Source: Synechococcales cyanobacterium CNB
Lineage (GTDB): Bacteria; Planctomycetota; Phycisphaerae; Phycisphaerales; UBA1924
Direction of reading: 5' to 3'
Length of the DNA stretch: 64,000 nucleotides
NCBI GenBank assembly: GCA_030263455.1
Contig: SZOZ01000002.1
Location: 310,001 to 374,000, forward strand
Shown: positions 40,581-48,800 of the stretch, piece after piece
Position numbering within the stretch: the stretch's first letter is position 1
How the letters are laid out: each line of letters starts with the position of its first letter
Position numbers and translations under genes: made by a program
Notes under the pieces: model-generated
The model's input: the letters and a program-made list of their open reading frames with translations, nothing else
The model's database searches: none
What the model was told of the DNA's origin: nothing

Positions 40581-41390
40581 TCAGCGGCGGAGTTGCGCGA
40601 CGGAGCGGAGCGTCTCGTCGGCGGTGCGGATGGTCTGGCTGTTCATCTCGAAGGCGCGCTGCGTGCGGATGAGTTCGATCAGTTCTCGCGTGGGATCGAC
40701 GTTGGAGGCTTCGATCATGCCCTGGATGAGCCGGCCCCGGTTCTCGAGGCCCGGCTCGCCGAGGATGGGCGGCCCGCTGGCGGCGGACTCGACGTAGAGG
40801 TTCTCGCCGATCTGCTTGAGGCCGGCGGGGTTGACGAAGGTGGCGATCTCGATCTGGCCGACTTCCTGCGGCTCGGCCTCGCCGGGGATGGCGACAAAGA
40901 CGCGGCCGGTCGAGTCGATGTCGATGGAGAGGGCGTCGGCCGGGATCTGGATCGACGGATCGACACGCCTGCCCTGGTCGTTGGCGAGGACGAGTTCGCC
41001 GTCGGCGTTCACGTCGAAGTTGCCGGCGCGGGTGTAGGCGACGCCGCCGGAGCCGAGGTCGTCCTGGACGCGGACCTGGAAGAACCCGATGCCGTCGATC
41101 ATGACGTCGAGGGTGCGGTTGGTCGTGAGTGGCGCGCCCTGGGAGAAGTCGAGTTGCGTGCCGCTGACCTTGACGCCCAGGCCGACGTAGAGGCCGGTCG
41201 GCCTCTGGTCGCCGTTGGCGTTCTCGACGCCGGGCTGGGCGCGCTCGACGTAGATCAGGTCCTGGAAGTTGGCGCGGCTGGACTTGTAGCCGGCGGTGTT
41301 GACGTTCGCCAGGTTGTTGGCGATGACGTCGAGTTGTGTGTTGAGCGCGCTCAACCCCGAGGCGGCGGACTGGAGTGCGATGCTCGCCAT
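40581..41390 (-). CDS. flgG: flagellar distal rod protein FlgG
   Basis: A 269-residue rod protein. The N-terminal motif SGLSALNTQLDVIANNLANV with NTAGYKSSRANFQDLIY and the C-terminal LIQGMIEASNVDPTRELIEL with IRTQRAFEMNSQTIRTAD are canonical. The length is close to the usual 260. It is exported by the flagellar type III system and has no signal peptide. It follows flgF by 24 bases. Confidence 0.95.
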   Translation of the reverse strand: MASIALQSAASGLSALNTQLDVIANNLANVNTAGYKSSRANFQDLIYVERAQPGVENANGDQRPTGLYVGLGVKVSGTQLDFSQGAPLTTNRTLDVMIDGIGFFQVRVQDDLGSGGVAYTRAGNFDVNADGELVLANDQGRRVDPSIQIPADALSIDIDSTGRVFVAIPGEAEPQEVGQIEIATFVNPAGLKQIGENLYVESAASGPPILGEPGLENRGRLIQGMIEASNVDPTRELIELIRTQRAFEMNSQTIRTADETLRSVAQLRR

Positions 41391-41414
41391 GGCCCGTTGT
41401 TCCCCTTGCCGCGT

Positions 41415-42194
41415 TCAGGCCACGCGGCCCAGCCGGTTGATCGCCTGGTCCATGATGCGGTCGTGGTACGTCATCAGGCCGATGTTGGCCTGGGCCGCCT
41501 GGGCGGCGTCCTGGATCTGCATGAGCACGCGGATCTCGTCCACCGAGGACTCCTCGACGGAACCCTGGACGATGCGACCGGACGCCCGCGTGCGCGATGC
41601 GGCCGCGGTTGCGTCCTGCACAAAGAGGCCGGGGCCGTCCTTGCGCAGGGAGCGCAGGTCCGACACGCGCGCGAGCGCCAACTGCGCAACGGCGGTGTCG
41701 CCCTGCTTCACCGTGCCGTCGGGTGCGATGGAGATGCTGCCGGACTCGGTCAGGCGGATCTCGCGGTTGCCGGTGTCAAGGACAGGAAGGCCGCTGGCCG
41801 CGGTCACCAGCCGACCTCGGCCGTCGAGAGCCAGTCGTCCGTCGCGCGTCAGGCGAACTCGATCCGTCGTGCCGCTGCCCGCGACTCGGACAACCAGGAA
41901 GCCTTCTCCCTCCACGGCGACGTCGAGCGGGTTGCCGGTGGCGCGGAGCACACCCTGGCGAAACGCGACTCGATTGGGCGCGAGTTGCGCGCCGCCCCCG
42001 AGCCGTTCGAGCAGGTCGTTCGAGGGCCAGGCGGGCAGGTTGTCCTCGAGTCGGACGGGGTCGCGCTGGCGAGTGATCGCGATGTCGGGCTTGAAGCCGA
42101 TGGTGTCGAGGTTGGCGAGGTTGCCGGCGAGAAGGTCCTGCCTGTAGAGGGCGGTGAGTGCGCCCGAAGCCGAGATGGAGAGGCCGTGGTTCAC
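41415..42194 (-). CDS. flgF: flagellar proximal rod protein FlgF
   Basis: A 259-residue rod protein related to FlgG but with the shorter, divergent ends of FlgF: SISASGALTALYRQDLLAGN with LANLDTIGFKPDIA, LDVAVEGEGFLVVR in the middle, and QGSVEESSVDEIRVLMQIQD with MTYHDRIMDQAINRLGRV at the end. It starts at a GTG with GGAAG 6 nt upstream. As first gene of the thirteen-gene flagellar run it should carry the main promoter in the 129 bases upstream. Confidence 0.88.
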   Translation of the reverse strand: MNHGLSISASGALTALYRQDLLAGNLANLDTIGFKPDIAITRQRDPVRLEDNLPAWPSNDLLERLGGGAQLAPNRVAFRQGVLRATGNPLDVAVEGEGFLVVRVAGSGTTDRVRLTRDGRLALDGRGRLVTAASGLPVLDTGNREIRLTESGSISIAPDGTVKQGDTAVAQLALARVSDLRSLRKDGPGLFVQDATAAASRTRASGRIVQGSVEESSVDEIRVLMQIQDAAQAAQANIGLMTYHDRIMDQAINRLGRVA

Positions 42195-42260
42195 GCCGCG
42201 CTTCCGTGACGACGCCGGGGCGCGTGGCGTGCGCTCCCGAACGGGTCCGGCGAGCGACTC

Positions 42261-42275
42261 TCAATCGGCGTGCCA
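42261..42275 (-). promoter_or_regulatory. sigma-54-like promoter before flgF
   Basis: On the minus strand TGGCACG, four bases, TTGA lies 67-81 bases upstream of the flgF start. It matches the sigma-54 consensus TGGCACG-N4-TTGC except for the last base of the -12 element. That base is usually important, so the site is only a candidate. Confidence 0.35.
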
Positions 42276-42323
42276 GAGTGGAAGGGCGGGCCGGACGCGC
42301 ACGTTGTGCGCTCTCGCCTGCAT

Positions 42324-43742
42324 CTACATCTGGTAAGGCGTCTCGACGAGTGCGGCCTCGACACGGCGCAAGTGCTTTTCGAATCCCGCGCGGCCCATCA
42401 GCCCGAAGGTCGCCTGTTTGCCGGTCTCGACGGCGGGCTGGTCGTAGGCGTCCACGTTCAGCATCAGGCCCGCGTAGGCGGTCGCCACTTCCCAGAGACA
42501 GATGAACTCGCCGACGTGCCGCTCGTCCACCCGGGGGAAGCGGATCGTGTAGTTCGGCCGCTGGCTCTCGACCAAGGCGTACTCGGTGGCCCGCTTCTCG
42601 GCGTTGATGAGTGTGCCGAGCGTCCTGCCTTCGAGGTAGGCGATCGCCGCCACGCCGAGGCCGGCGGGGATGGGCACGTCGCGGCCGAAGTCCCCCACTT
42701 CGAGGAAGCCGATGACCTTGTCGTTCGGCCCCTCACGGTAGAGCTGAATCTGCGAGTGCTGGTCCGTCGCGCCCAGGGCCTTGATGGGCGTGAAGCCGGC
42801 GAAGACCTCCTCGCCCTGGCGGTCCACACGCTTGCCGAGGCTCTCGGCCCACAACTGCCGGAACCAGTCCGCGAAGCCGTAGAGCGCGTTGCAGTAGGGC
42901 ATGAGGACGTGGTTGGGCTTGCCCTTGCGGGTGCCGAGCTCGACGAGCAGGAAGGCGAGCATGGCGGCGGGGTTCTTCAGCAGGTCCGGGTCCGAGCAGC
43001 GGCGGTCCATGTCGGCCGCACCGTCGAGCAGGGCCGCGCCGTCGATGCCGCACATGACCGCACTGAACAGCCCGACGGGGGAGAGGACGCTGAACCGCCC
43101 CCCCACGCCCTCGGGCACCGGCAGCGTGTCGTAGCCCTCGGCGTCGCAGATGGCCCGCATGGTGCCGCGCTCGGGGTCGGTGATGGCGACGACGTTCTCC
43201 TTCGCCCGCGGGCCGAGAGCATCTGCCAGCATGGCGCGGACGATCATGAACTGGGCCGCGGTCTCGGCGGTCTCGCCGGACTTGCTGACGACGTTGAAGA
43301 GCGTGCGTTCGAGGCCGCCGTGCCCGGCGCAGAAGTCGAGCGTCGCGCCGAAATGGGCCGGGTCCACGTTGTCGAGCACGAACAGCCGCGGCAGCCCCCC
43401 GCGCTCCTCGCTCGTGAGCAGGTTCCAGGTCGGCGGGCGGAGGGCGGACTGCAGCGCCGCGTTGCCGAGCGCGGAGCCGCCGATGCCGAGCACGACGAGG
43501 TTGTCGTAGTGCCCGCGCCGGCGCTCGGCCGCGGCGTGGACGGCGGCGAGGTGCGCGGAGCGCATCGGGTTGAAGGGCAGTTCGCGCCACCGTTCCCACC
43601 CCGAGCCGCGCGACGCGGCGAGCAGCCCGGTCAGGTGGGCGCAGGCGGCGTGGCCCTCCGCGCCGGGCTGGAGGCGGGCGGGGTCGAGGCCATGCGGCCC
43701 CACGCGGTCGGCGAGGCAGTTGGCGTAGTCGAGCGTGAGCAT
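42324..43742 (-). CDS. pgi: glucose-6-phosphate isomerase
   Basis: A 472-residue glycolytic enzyme interconverting glucose 6-phosphate and fructose 6-phosphate. Hallmarks of the SIS-type fold are VVLGIGGSALGNAALQSAL, FNVVSKSGETAETAAQFMI, VGGRFSVLSPVGLFSA, DQHSQIQLYREGPNDK and the C-terminal DQPAVETGKQ with the catalytic Lys. The length matches the compact bacterial form (about 450 residues) rather than the 550-residue enteric one. The ATG at 43742 has TATCCT 6 nt upstream and no ribosome-binding site. Divergent from ppa, with 46 bases between the start codons. Confidence 0.95.
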   Translation of the reverse strand: MLTLDYANCLADRVGPHGLDPARLQPGAEGHAACAHLTGLLAASRGSGWERWRELPFNPMRSAHLAAVHAAAERRRGHYDNLVVLGIGGSALGNAALQSALRPPTWNLLTSEERGGLPRLFVLDNVDPAHFGATLDFCAGHGGLERTLFNVVSKSGETAETAAQFMIVRAMLADALGPRAKENVVAITDPERGTMRAICDAEGYDTLPVPEGVGGRFSVLSPVGLFSAVMCGIDGAALLDGAADMDRRCSDPDLLKNPAAMLAFLLVELGTRKGKPNHVLMPYCNALYGFADWFRQLWAESLGKRVDRQGEEVFAGFTPIKALGATDQHSQIQLYREGPNDKVIGFLEVGDFGRDVPIPAGLGVAAIAYLEGRTLGTLINAEKRATEYALVESQRPNYTIRFPRVDERHVGEFICLWEVATAYAGLMLNVDAYDQPAVETGKQATFGLMGRAGFEKHLRRVEAALVETPYQM

Positions 43743-43748
43743 GCGCGG

Positions 43749-43754
43749 AGGATA
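43749..43754 (-). promoter_or_regulatory. -10-like box TATCCT before pgi
   Basis: TATCCT is 6 nt from the pgi ATG. It shares a 46-base divergent region with the ppa box, so both promoters overlap back to back. Confidence 0.45.
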
Positions 43755-43776
43755 CCGCGTGGAGCGCGGCCCGCGC

Positions 43777-43782
43777 TACCCT
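43777..43782 (+). promoter_or_regulatory. -10-like box TACCCT before ppa
   Basis: TACCCT is 6 nt from the ppa ATG, and no ribosome-binding site is present. It mirrors the arrangement at pgi. Confidence 0.45.
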
Positions 43783-43788
43783 CCCGCC

Positions 43789-44352
43789 ATGATCCATCCG
43801 TGGCACGACGTGACGCCGGCCGTCCCCGGGCACCCGCTGCCCGGGGTCTTCCGCGCGGTGATCGAGATCCCCAAAGGCTCCGGGAACAAGTACGAGTTGG
43901 ACAAGGGCTCGGGGATGCTGATGCTCGACCGCGTGCTCTCCAGCGCGGTCTACTACCCCGCGAACTACGGGTTCCTGCCGCAGACGCTGGCCGAGGACGG
44001 TGACCCGCTGGACGTGCTGGTCTTCTGCGCCGAGAAGATCGAGCCGATGTGCCTGTGCGCCGCCCGCGCGGTCGGGATGATGACGATGATCGACGACGGG
44101 CAGCCGGACCACAAGATCATCTCGGTGCTGGTGAACGACCCCGAGTACGCCGACTACCGCAAGGCGAGCGACTTCCCCCGGCACACCTTCAAGATGCTGC
44201 GCCGGTTCTTCGAGGACTACAAGACCCTCGAGGGCAAGGAGGTCGAGGTGGACGAGGTGATGCCCGCGGAGGTCGCGTACGCCATCATCGAGGATGCCCT
44301 CGCCCGCTACGACACCGCCCGCCGCACCGGCGGGGCGAAGGGGATGTTCTGA
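43789..44352 (+). CDS. ppa: inorganic pyrophosphatase, class I
   Basis: A 187-residue soluble enzyme splitting pyrophosphate to phosphate. The active-site set is visible: VIEIPKGSGNKYELDKGSGM, YYPANYGFLPQTLAEDGDPL with the D-x-D-P-L-D-V-L-V motif, and YKTLEGKEVEVDEV. The ATG at 43789 gives the usual N-terminus. An in-frame upstream start at 43735 would run back over the pgi start and is unlikely. Confidence 0.95.
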   Translation: MIHPWHDVTPAVPGHPLPGVFRAVIEIPKGSGNKYELDKGSGMLMLDRVLSSAVYYPANYGFLPQTLAEDGDPLDVLVFCAEKIEPMCLCAARAVGMMTMIDDGQPDHKIISVLVNDPEYADYRKASDFPRHTFKMLRRFFEDYKTLEGKEVEVDEVMPAEVAYAIIEDALARYDTARRTGGAKGMF

Positions 44353-44494
44353 GGGACGGCGGGAGGGGCCGAGGGGCTTCTGCTCCTTGGGGCGGGGTCT
44401 TGTGGGCCGCATCGGTGGCCCCGGACCGGGGGAACATCCCCGCCTTTGCGCAGTCCGTGCGCTGCGGACGGCCCGTTCCCTAGCGCGAACGGAA

Positions 44495-44641
44495 GGTTCG
44501 CGCGCGCGAAGATGAGGTTCGCGCGCGCGAAGACGAGGTTCGCGCGCGCGAAGACGAGGTTCGCGCGCGGGGACGCGACCTTCGCGCTCGCGGAAACGCC
44601 GCTCGCGCGGGCGAGCCGGACCTTCGCCCGCCGGATTCGGC
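44495..44641. repeat. 21-bp tandem repeat, seven units
   Basis: Seven consecutive 21-base units start GGTTCGCGCGCG (first four) or a degenerate form of it. Units 1-3 are nearly identical and units 4-7 progressively diverged. Because 21 is a multiple of three, both strands stay open: plus reads FARAKMR, FARAKTR (twice), FARGDAT, FALAETP, LARASRT, FARRIRP, and minus reads units such as FARANLV. A 91-codon plus frame (44446-44721, TTG start) and a minus frame cover it, but neither has a ribosome-binding site or a recognisable domain. The rest of 44353-44698 between ppa and the LOG gene shows no gene. Confidence 0.75.
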
Positions 44642-44698
44642 CCGCCACCCCTGCCACCCCCTCTGCCCTCGCCCCCTCCGCACCCCCTCGCGGGTGGC

Positions 44699-45829
44699 TC
44701 ACTCCGGCTCGAACTCGTTGATGCGGTCGATGAGGGCTCGCACCAGGCCGAACTTGTGGCGGGTGTGGACGAAGGCGAGGCGCGGGAGGTCGAGGTGGTC
44801 GTCCTCGGCGTCGAAGGGGCCGCACGGCTCGATGCGGCCCTTCCTGACCAGCACGCCGAACTCGTCGTTGAGCCGCTCGACGTCGCGCCGGTGCAGCGGG
44901 CGCTGCAGCCGGATCACGAAGGTATCGCGCACGTAGCGCGAGGAGTGGTAGGTGCGGTAGAAGCGCAGCACGTGCTCGACGCCCTCGCGGGGGGTGGCCG
45001 CGATCGTGTAGAGGTTCAGGTCCTCGGGGCTGATGAAGCCGCCCGCGAGCAGGGCCTCGCGCACGAAGCGGTCGAACTGCGCCCAGTACGACGGCGCGCC
45101 CGGCCCGCGCTCGCCCTCGACGAGCACGATCGGGATCATCGAGGCCTTGCCGGTCTGCACGAGCGTGAGCGTCTCGTAGGCCTCGTCGAGCGTGCCGAAG
45201 CCGCCGGGGAAGAGGGCCACCGCCTCGGCCTGCGAGAGGAACATCAGCTTGCGCGTGAAGAAGTAGCGGAAGTGGATGAGCTTCTCGTCGCCGGCGATCA
45301 CGTCGTTGGCGGTGGTCTCGAAGGGCAGGCGGATGGCGACGCCGAACGACGCGCCGCGCCCGGGGCCGACGTGCCCCGCCTTCATGATGCCGTCGCCCGC
45401 GCCGGTGATCGCCATCCAGCCCGCCTCGGCCATGAGGCGGCCGAACTCGACGGCGGCGGCGTAGTCGGGGTGCGTCTCGGGCGTGCGGGCCGAGCCGAAG
45501 ATCGAGACCTTGTGCGGCCGCGCGTACTGCCCGAAGACACGGAAGGCGTAGCGGAGCTCCTTGACGGCGGCGGTCATCAGCTTCAGCTCGCCGGTGTCGC
45601 GCCCGTCGGGGATGAGCTTGAGGGCGGCCGTCATCAGGTCGCGCACGAGTCGGGCGTCGAAGGCGTCGCACTCGCGCCCGGCGACCTCCGCGATGAGCGC
45701 GTCCAGCGCGGCCTGCACGCCGGGATCGTCGGCGCGCTTCTGGCGCGGCATCTCCGGCGGCGCGGCGCTCTCGTCGCGGGGCGCGGTGTCGGCGGGCGGG
45801 TCGAGTTCCTGGCGGTTGTGCTCGGTCAT
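44699..45829 (-). CDS. LOG-family protein (Rossmann, lysine-decarboxylase-like)
   Basis: A 376-residue protein. A helical N-terminal extension of about 100 residues precedes the LOG domain. The domain has KVSIFGSARTPETHPDY, GWMAITGAGDGIMKAGHVGP and the hallmark VALFPGGFGTLDEAYETL, which contains PGGxGTxxE. LOG proteins are nucleoside-5'-monophosphate phosphoribohydrolases, often mislabelled lysine decarboxylases. The long form with flanking domains resembles the PpnN type, but I cannot confirm that. The ATG at 45829 overlaps the stop of the AsmA-like gene (ATGA), so both are made from one mRNA. Confidence 0.82.
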   Translation of the reverse strand: MTEHNRQELDPPADTAPRDESAAPPEMPRQKRADDPGVQAALDALIAEVAGRECDAFDARLVRDLMTAALKLIPDGRDTGELKLMTAAVKELRYAFRVFGQYARPHKVSIFGSARTPETHPDYAAAVEFGRLMAEAGWMAITGAGDGIMKAGHVGPGRGASFGVAIRLPFETTANDVIAGDEKLIHFRYFFTRKLMFLSQAEAVALFPGGFGTLDEAYETLTLVQTGKASMIPIVLVEGERGPGAPSYWAQFDRFVREALLAGGFISPEDLNLYTIAATPREGVEHVLRFYRTYHSSRYVRDTFVIRLQRPLHRRDVERLNDEFGVLVRKGRIEPCGPFDAEDDHLDLPRLAFVHTRHKFGLVRALIDRINEFEPE

Positions 45830-48800
45830 GGACGGTCCCGCTCGTCCTCGGGAGGTGGAGGGTAGGCGGGAGGCTCGGGCGCGACGGGCGGCACGACCTG
45901 ACGCAGCTTGGAACGCCATGCGGGCGTGACCCGCCAGCGCCGCTCGGCCTCCTCCCGGGCGTCACGCTCGAGCCGGCGCAGGTGCTCCTCGGACTCGGAG
46001 AGCCGCCGTCCGGCGAGGCGCGCGAGCAGCTGGCGCGTGCCGGTGAACTGCTCGGCCGTGATGCGCGGCTCGCCCAGCGTGCCCCGGACGGCAGTGGTGA
46101 TGATCTCGTCACGCATCGCCTCGATCACCGGGCTGAGCAACGGGACGCGGCGCGTGCGCCGTGAGTTGAAGCGCAGGTCGAGCTCGGCCCGGGGCCAGGA
46201 CATGGAGCCGAAGCCCACGATCTCGACGCTCGGCGCGCTGACGAGCAGGCGTTCGAAGAAGACCGAGCCGTCGCGCACGTAGAACTCGGCCTCGGCGAGC
46301 GAGAGCGTGTCGCCGGTGGGCACCGCGAGGTTGCTGAACTCGATGAGCGGGAGCATGAGGGGCAGGTCGAGGACGCGGGCGCCGCGGTCGCCCGTGACGA
46401 TGACCTGGCCGCGGCCTGTGGTGCGCCGCGGCTCGCCGATGCGTCCGGCGACGTCGAGCGAGGCGCACAGCGCGCCGCCCCAGCGCGTCTCCGGCTCGTC
46501 GCTCGGGGGGGGGCGGTCGCCCGCGAGCAGGGCGAGGTCGGCTCGCTCGCGGTCCCAGTCGGCGAGAACAGCGACGAGAGGCACGTCCACGAGGCGCAAC
46601 TGGGCCTCGAAGTCGCGGCCGGGGGCGTCGCCGCGAAGCGGATGGACGACAGCCGCGCCGGTCATGCGGCCGCCGTGGCAGTGCGCGACGATGAGGGGAA
46701 CGACGACGCGGCGTTCGTCGGTGCCGCTCTCGACACGGGCACGCCCGTCGGTCATGTCGATGCCGGCGACGCGGAGCGAGTCCGCGGCAAGATCGACGCG
46801 AAACTCCGGGGAGGGGAGCTCGGGCGTGCGCTCGGCCCGGAAACCCACGACGCCCTTGACGTGCGTGACGGGCGCGCCGACGTTCAGCGAGGCGTCGGCG
46901 AACGAGAGCAGGCCGGTGGTTCTGAACCGCGCCGGCGTGCCCGCCGCGTCGGCGACGATCGAGAGTTCGACGGAGCGCGCCGTCAACGGGCCGTCGACGG
47001 CGATGGCGAGCGCGCGGAGCATCTCGTCGATCTCGGGCGGCAGGAGCGCTCGGTGGGCATCGGCGAGGCCCGCGGGGCTGTCGAGCGAGATCGACGCACT
47101 GAGGCTGATGGCGTCGGGCCGCGGCACGACCCAGGAGCCGTCGAGCCAGAGCGTCCACCCGTCCGCCCGGCAGACGATGTGTTCGACGCGCCCCTCGCTT
47201 CTCGTGAAGGTGACGCTGCCGGAGACTCCGGGCCAGTGCGCCTCGACGCCCCGGCTGGTGAGCGAGAGCGACCTCGGGCTGATCGTGCCGCGCACGTCGA
47301 AGTCCGTGCCCTCGGCGTCGATCGCCGGCGCGGGAGGGGTGAGTTGCAGCAGCGCATCGAACCGCCCGCGGGGGTTGAGGGCGTCCAGCGTGTCGGCGGT
47401 TTCGCCGGGGATGGCGGCGCGAAGGACGCGGCGCGTCAGACCGTGCTCGAAGCCCCAGCCCTCGGCATGGACGGCGAGCGAGTGCCCGTCGCCCCAGCGG
47501 CCTCGCATGGGAAAGCGGCCGTCAGCGACAAGCCGACCCGCGTCCTCGCCGGCAAAGGCGACGGACGCGCGCACGTTGTCGAGCACGACCTCCTCCGCGC
47601 CGATCGGCTCGGCGCGAACGACGCCCGTGAGCGTGTCGAGGAGGACGCGGCCGTCGAGGGCGTCGAAGGCGAGCGCCTCGCCGCCGGTTACAACGACGGC
47701 GGCGGAACCGAGCGAATCGACGGTCCCGGAGAACGACGCGATGCCGTCAACGATGCCCGCGGGCCTGTAGCGAGCGCGAAGGTCGGCGATGGCCGCGCCG
47801 CCGTTCGGCGAGAAGACCGAGGCCGCGTCCTCGATGGCGAGCGAGAGGTCGAGACTTCGCGCCTCGACGGAAGCGGTGAAGGTTGTCGGCGTGTTCGTGC
47901 CCTCGGGTGCGAAGCGCACGTCGGCGTCGATGAATGCGCTGCCCGTCGCACGCCCTGGCGAAGCGGGCGGTACGGCCGCGGCGAGCCGCAGCGCCAGCCG
48001 CTCCTGCGTGACCGCGACCGTGCCCGTCAGACCGCGCAGACCGAACGGCTCGGCCCCCGATTCGCGCGGCGCGTGCAGCGGCGAGGCCTCGACGCCTTCG
48101 AGCGCGGCGTCCACGCTGAAGGCGAGCGCGCCGTCCTCGCGCGGCCAGATGTTGGCGACGCAGTCCATCGAGCCGCGCAGCCGCATGTCGGTGAGGATGC
48201 GCTTGAGGCTGACGCCCTCGCCGGTGGGCCGGTCGGCGGGGCCGGGGAGGGCGTGGATGAGCCGCGCGTCGATCGGGAAGGCCTGGGCGATGATCTCGAC
48301 CTCCGGCGGGACGTCGAGGTCGGTCGAGACGTCGGCGGAGGCGGCGACCTCGGCGCGACCCCCGGCAGCACCGGTGAACTCGCCCCGTTCGAGGACGGCG
48401 TAGCGCTCGTCGATGACGACGACGGCGCCGCGCGCGACCATGGGGAGCGGGAAGTGCTCGGGCACAAGCCCAGCGCGCGGCAGGCGCACCTCGATCGTGC
48501 GCTCGTAGTCGGTCTCGTCGCCCTCCTCGCGCGTGACGTGGACACGCACGCCCGCACTCGCGCCGAACTCAAAGACCGGCGCTTCGAGGGCGCGCCGAGC
48601 GGCGATGAGCTCCTCGACTTGCGCTTCTCCCGGCGGCGAGGGGCTTTGCTCAATCTCCGCGACGCGGCGGCGGAGTTCTTCCGCCCGCGCCGGCGTGAGC
48701 ACCAGCCCGAGCGCGACGATCTCCTCGTAGCGCTCGCGGCTGAAGAGCGCCTCGACGAGCCTGCGGCGCCCCTCGCTCATCGCCGCGAGCAGCGTGCCGT

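Noticed and set aside
44446-44721. A 91-codon plus-strand gene over the 21-bp repeat
   Set aside because: TTG start, no ribosome-binding site, composition dictated by the repeat, and the opposite strand is equally open.
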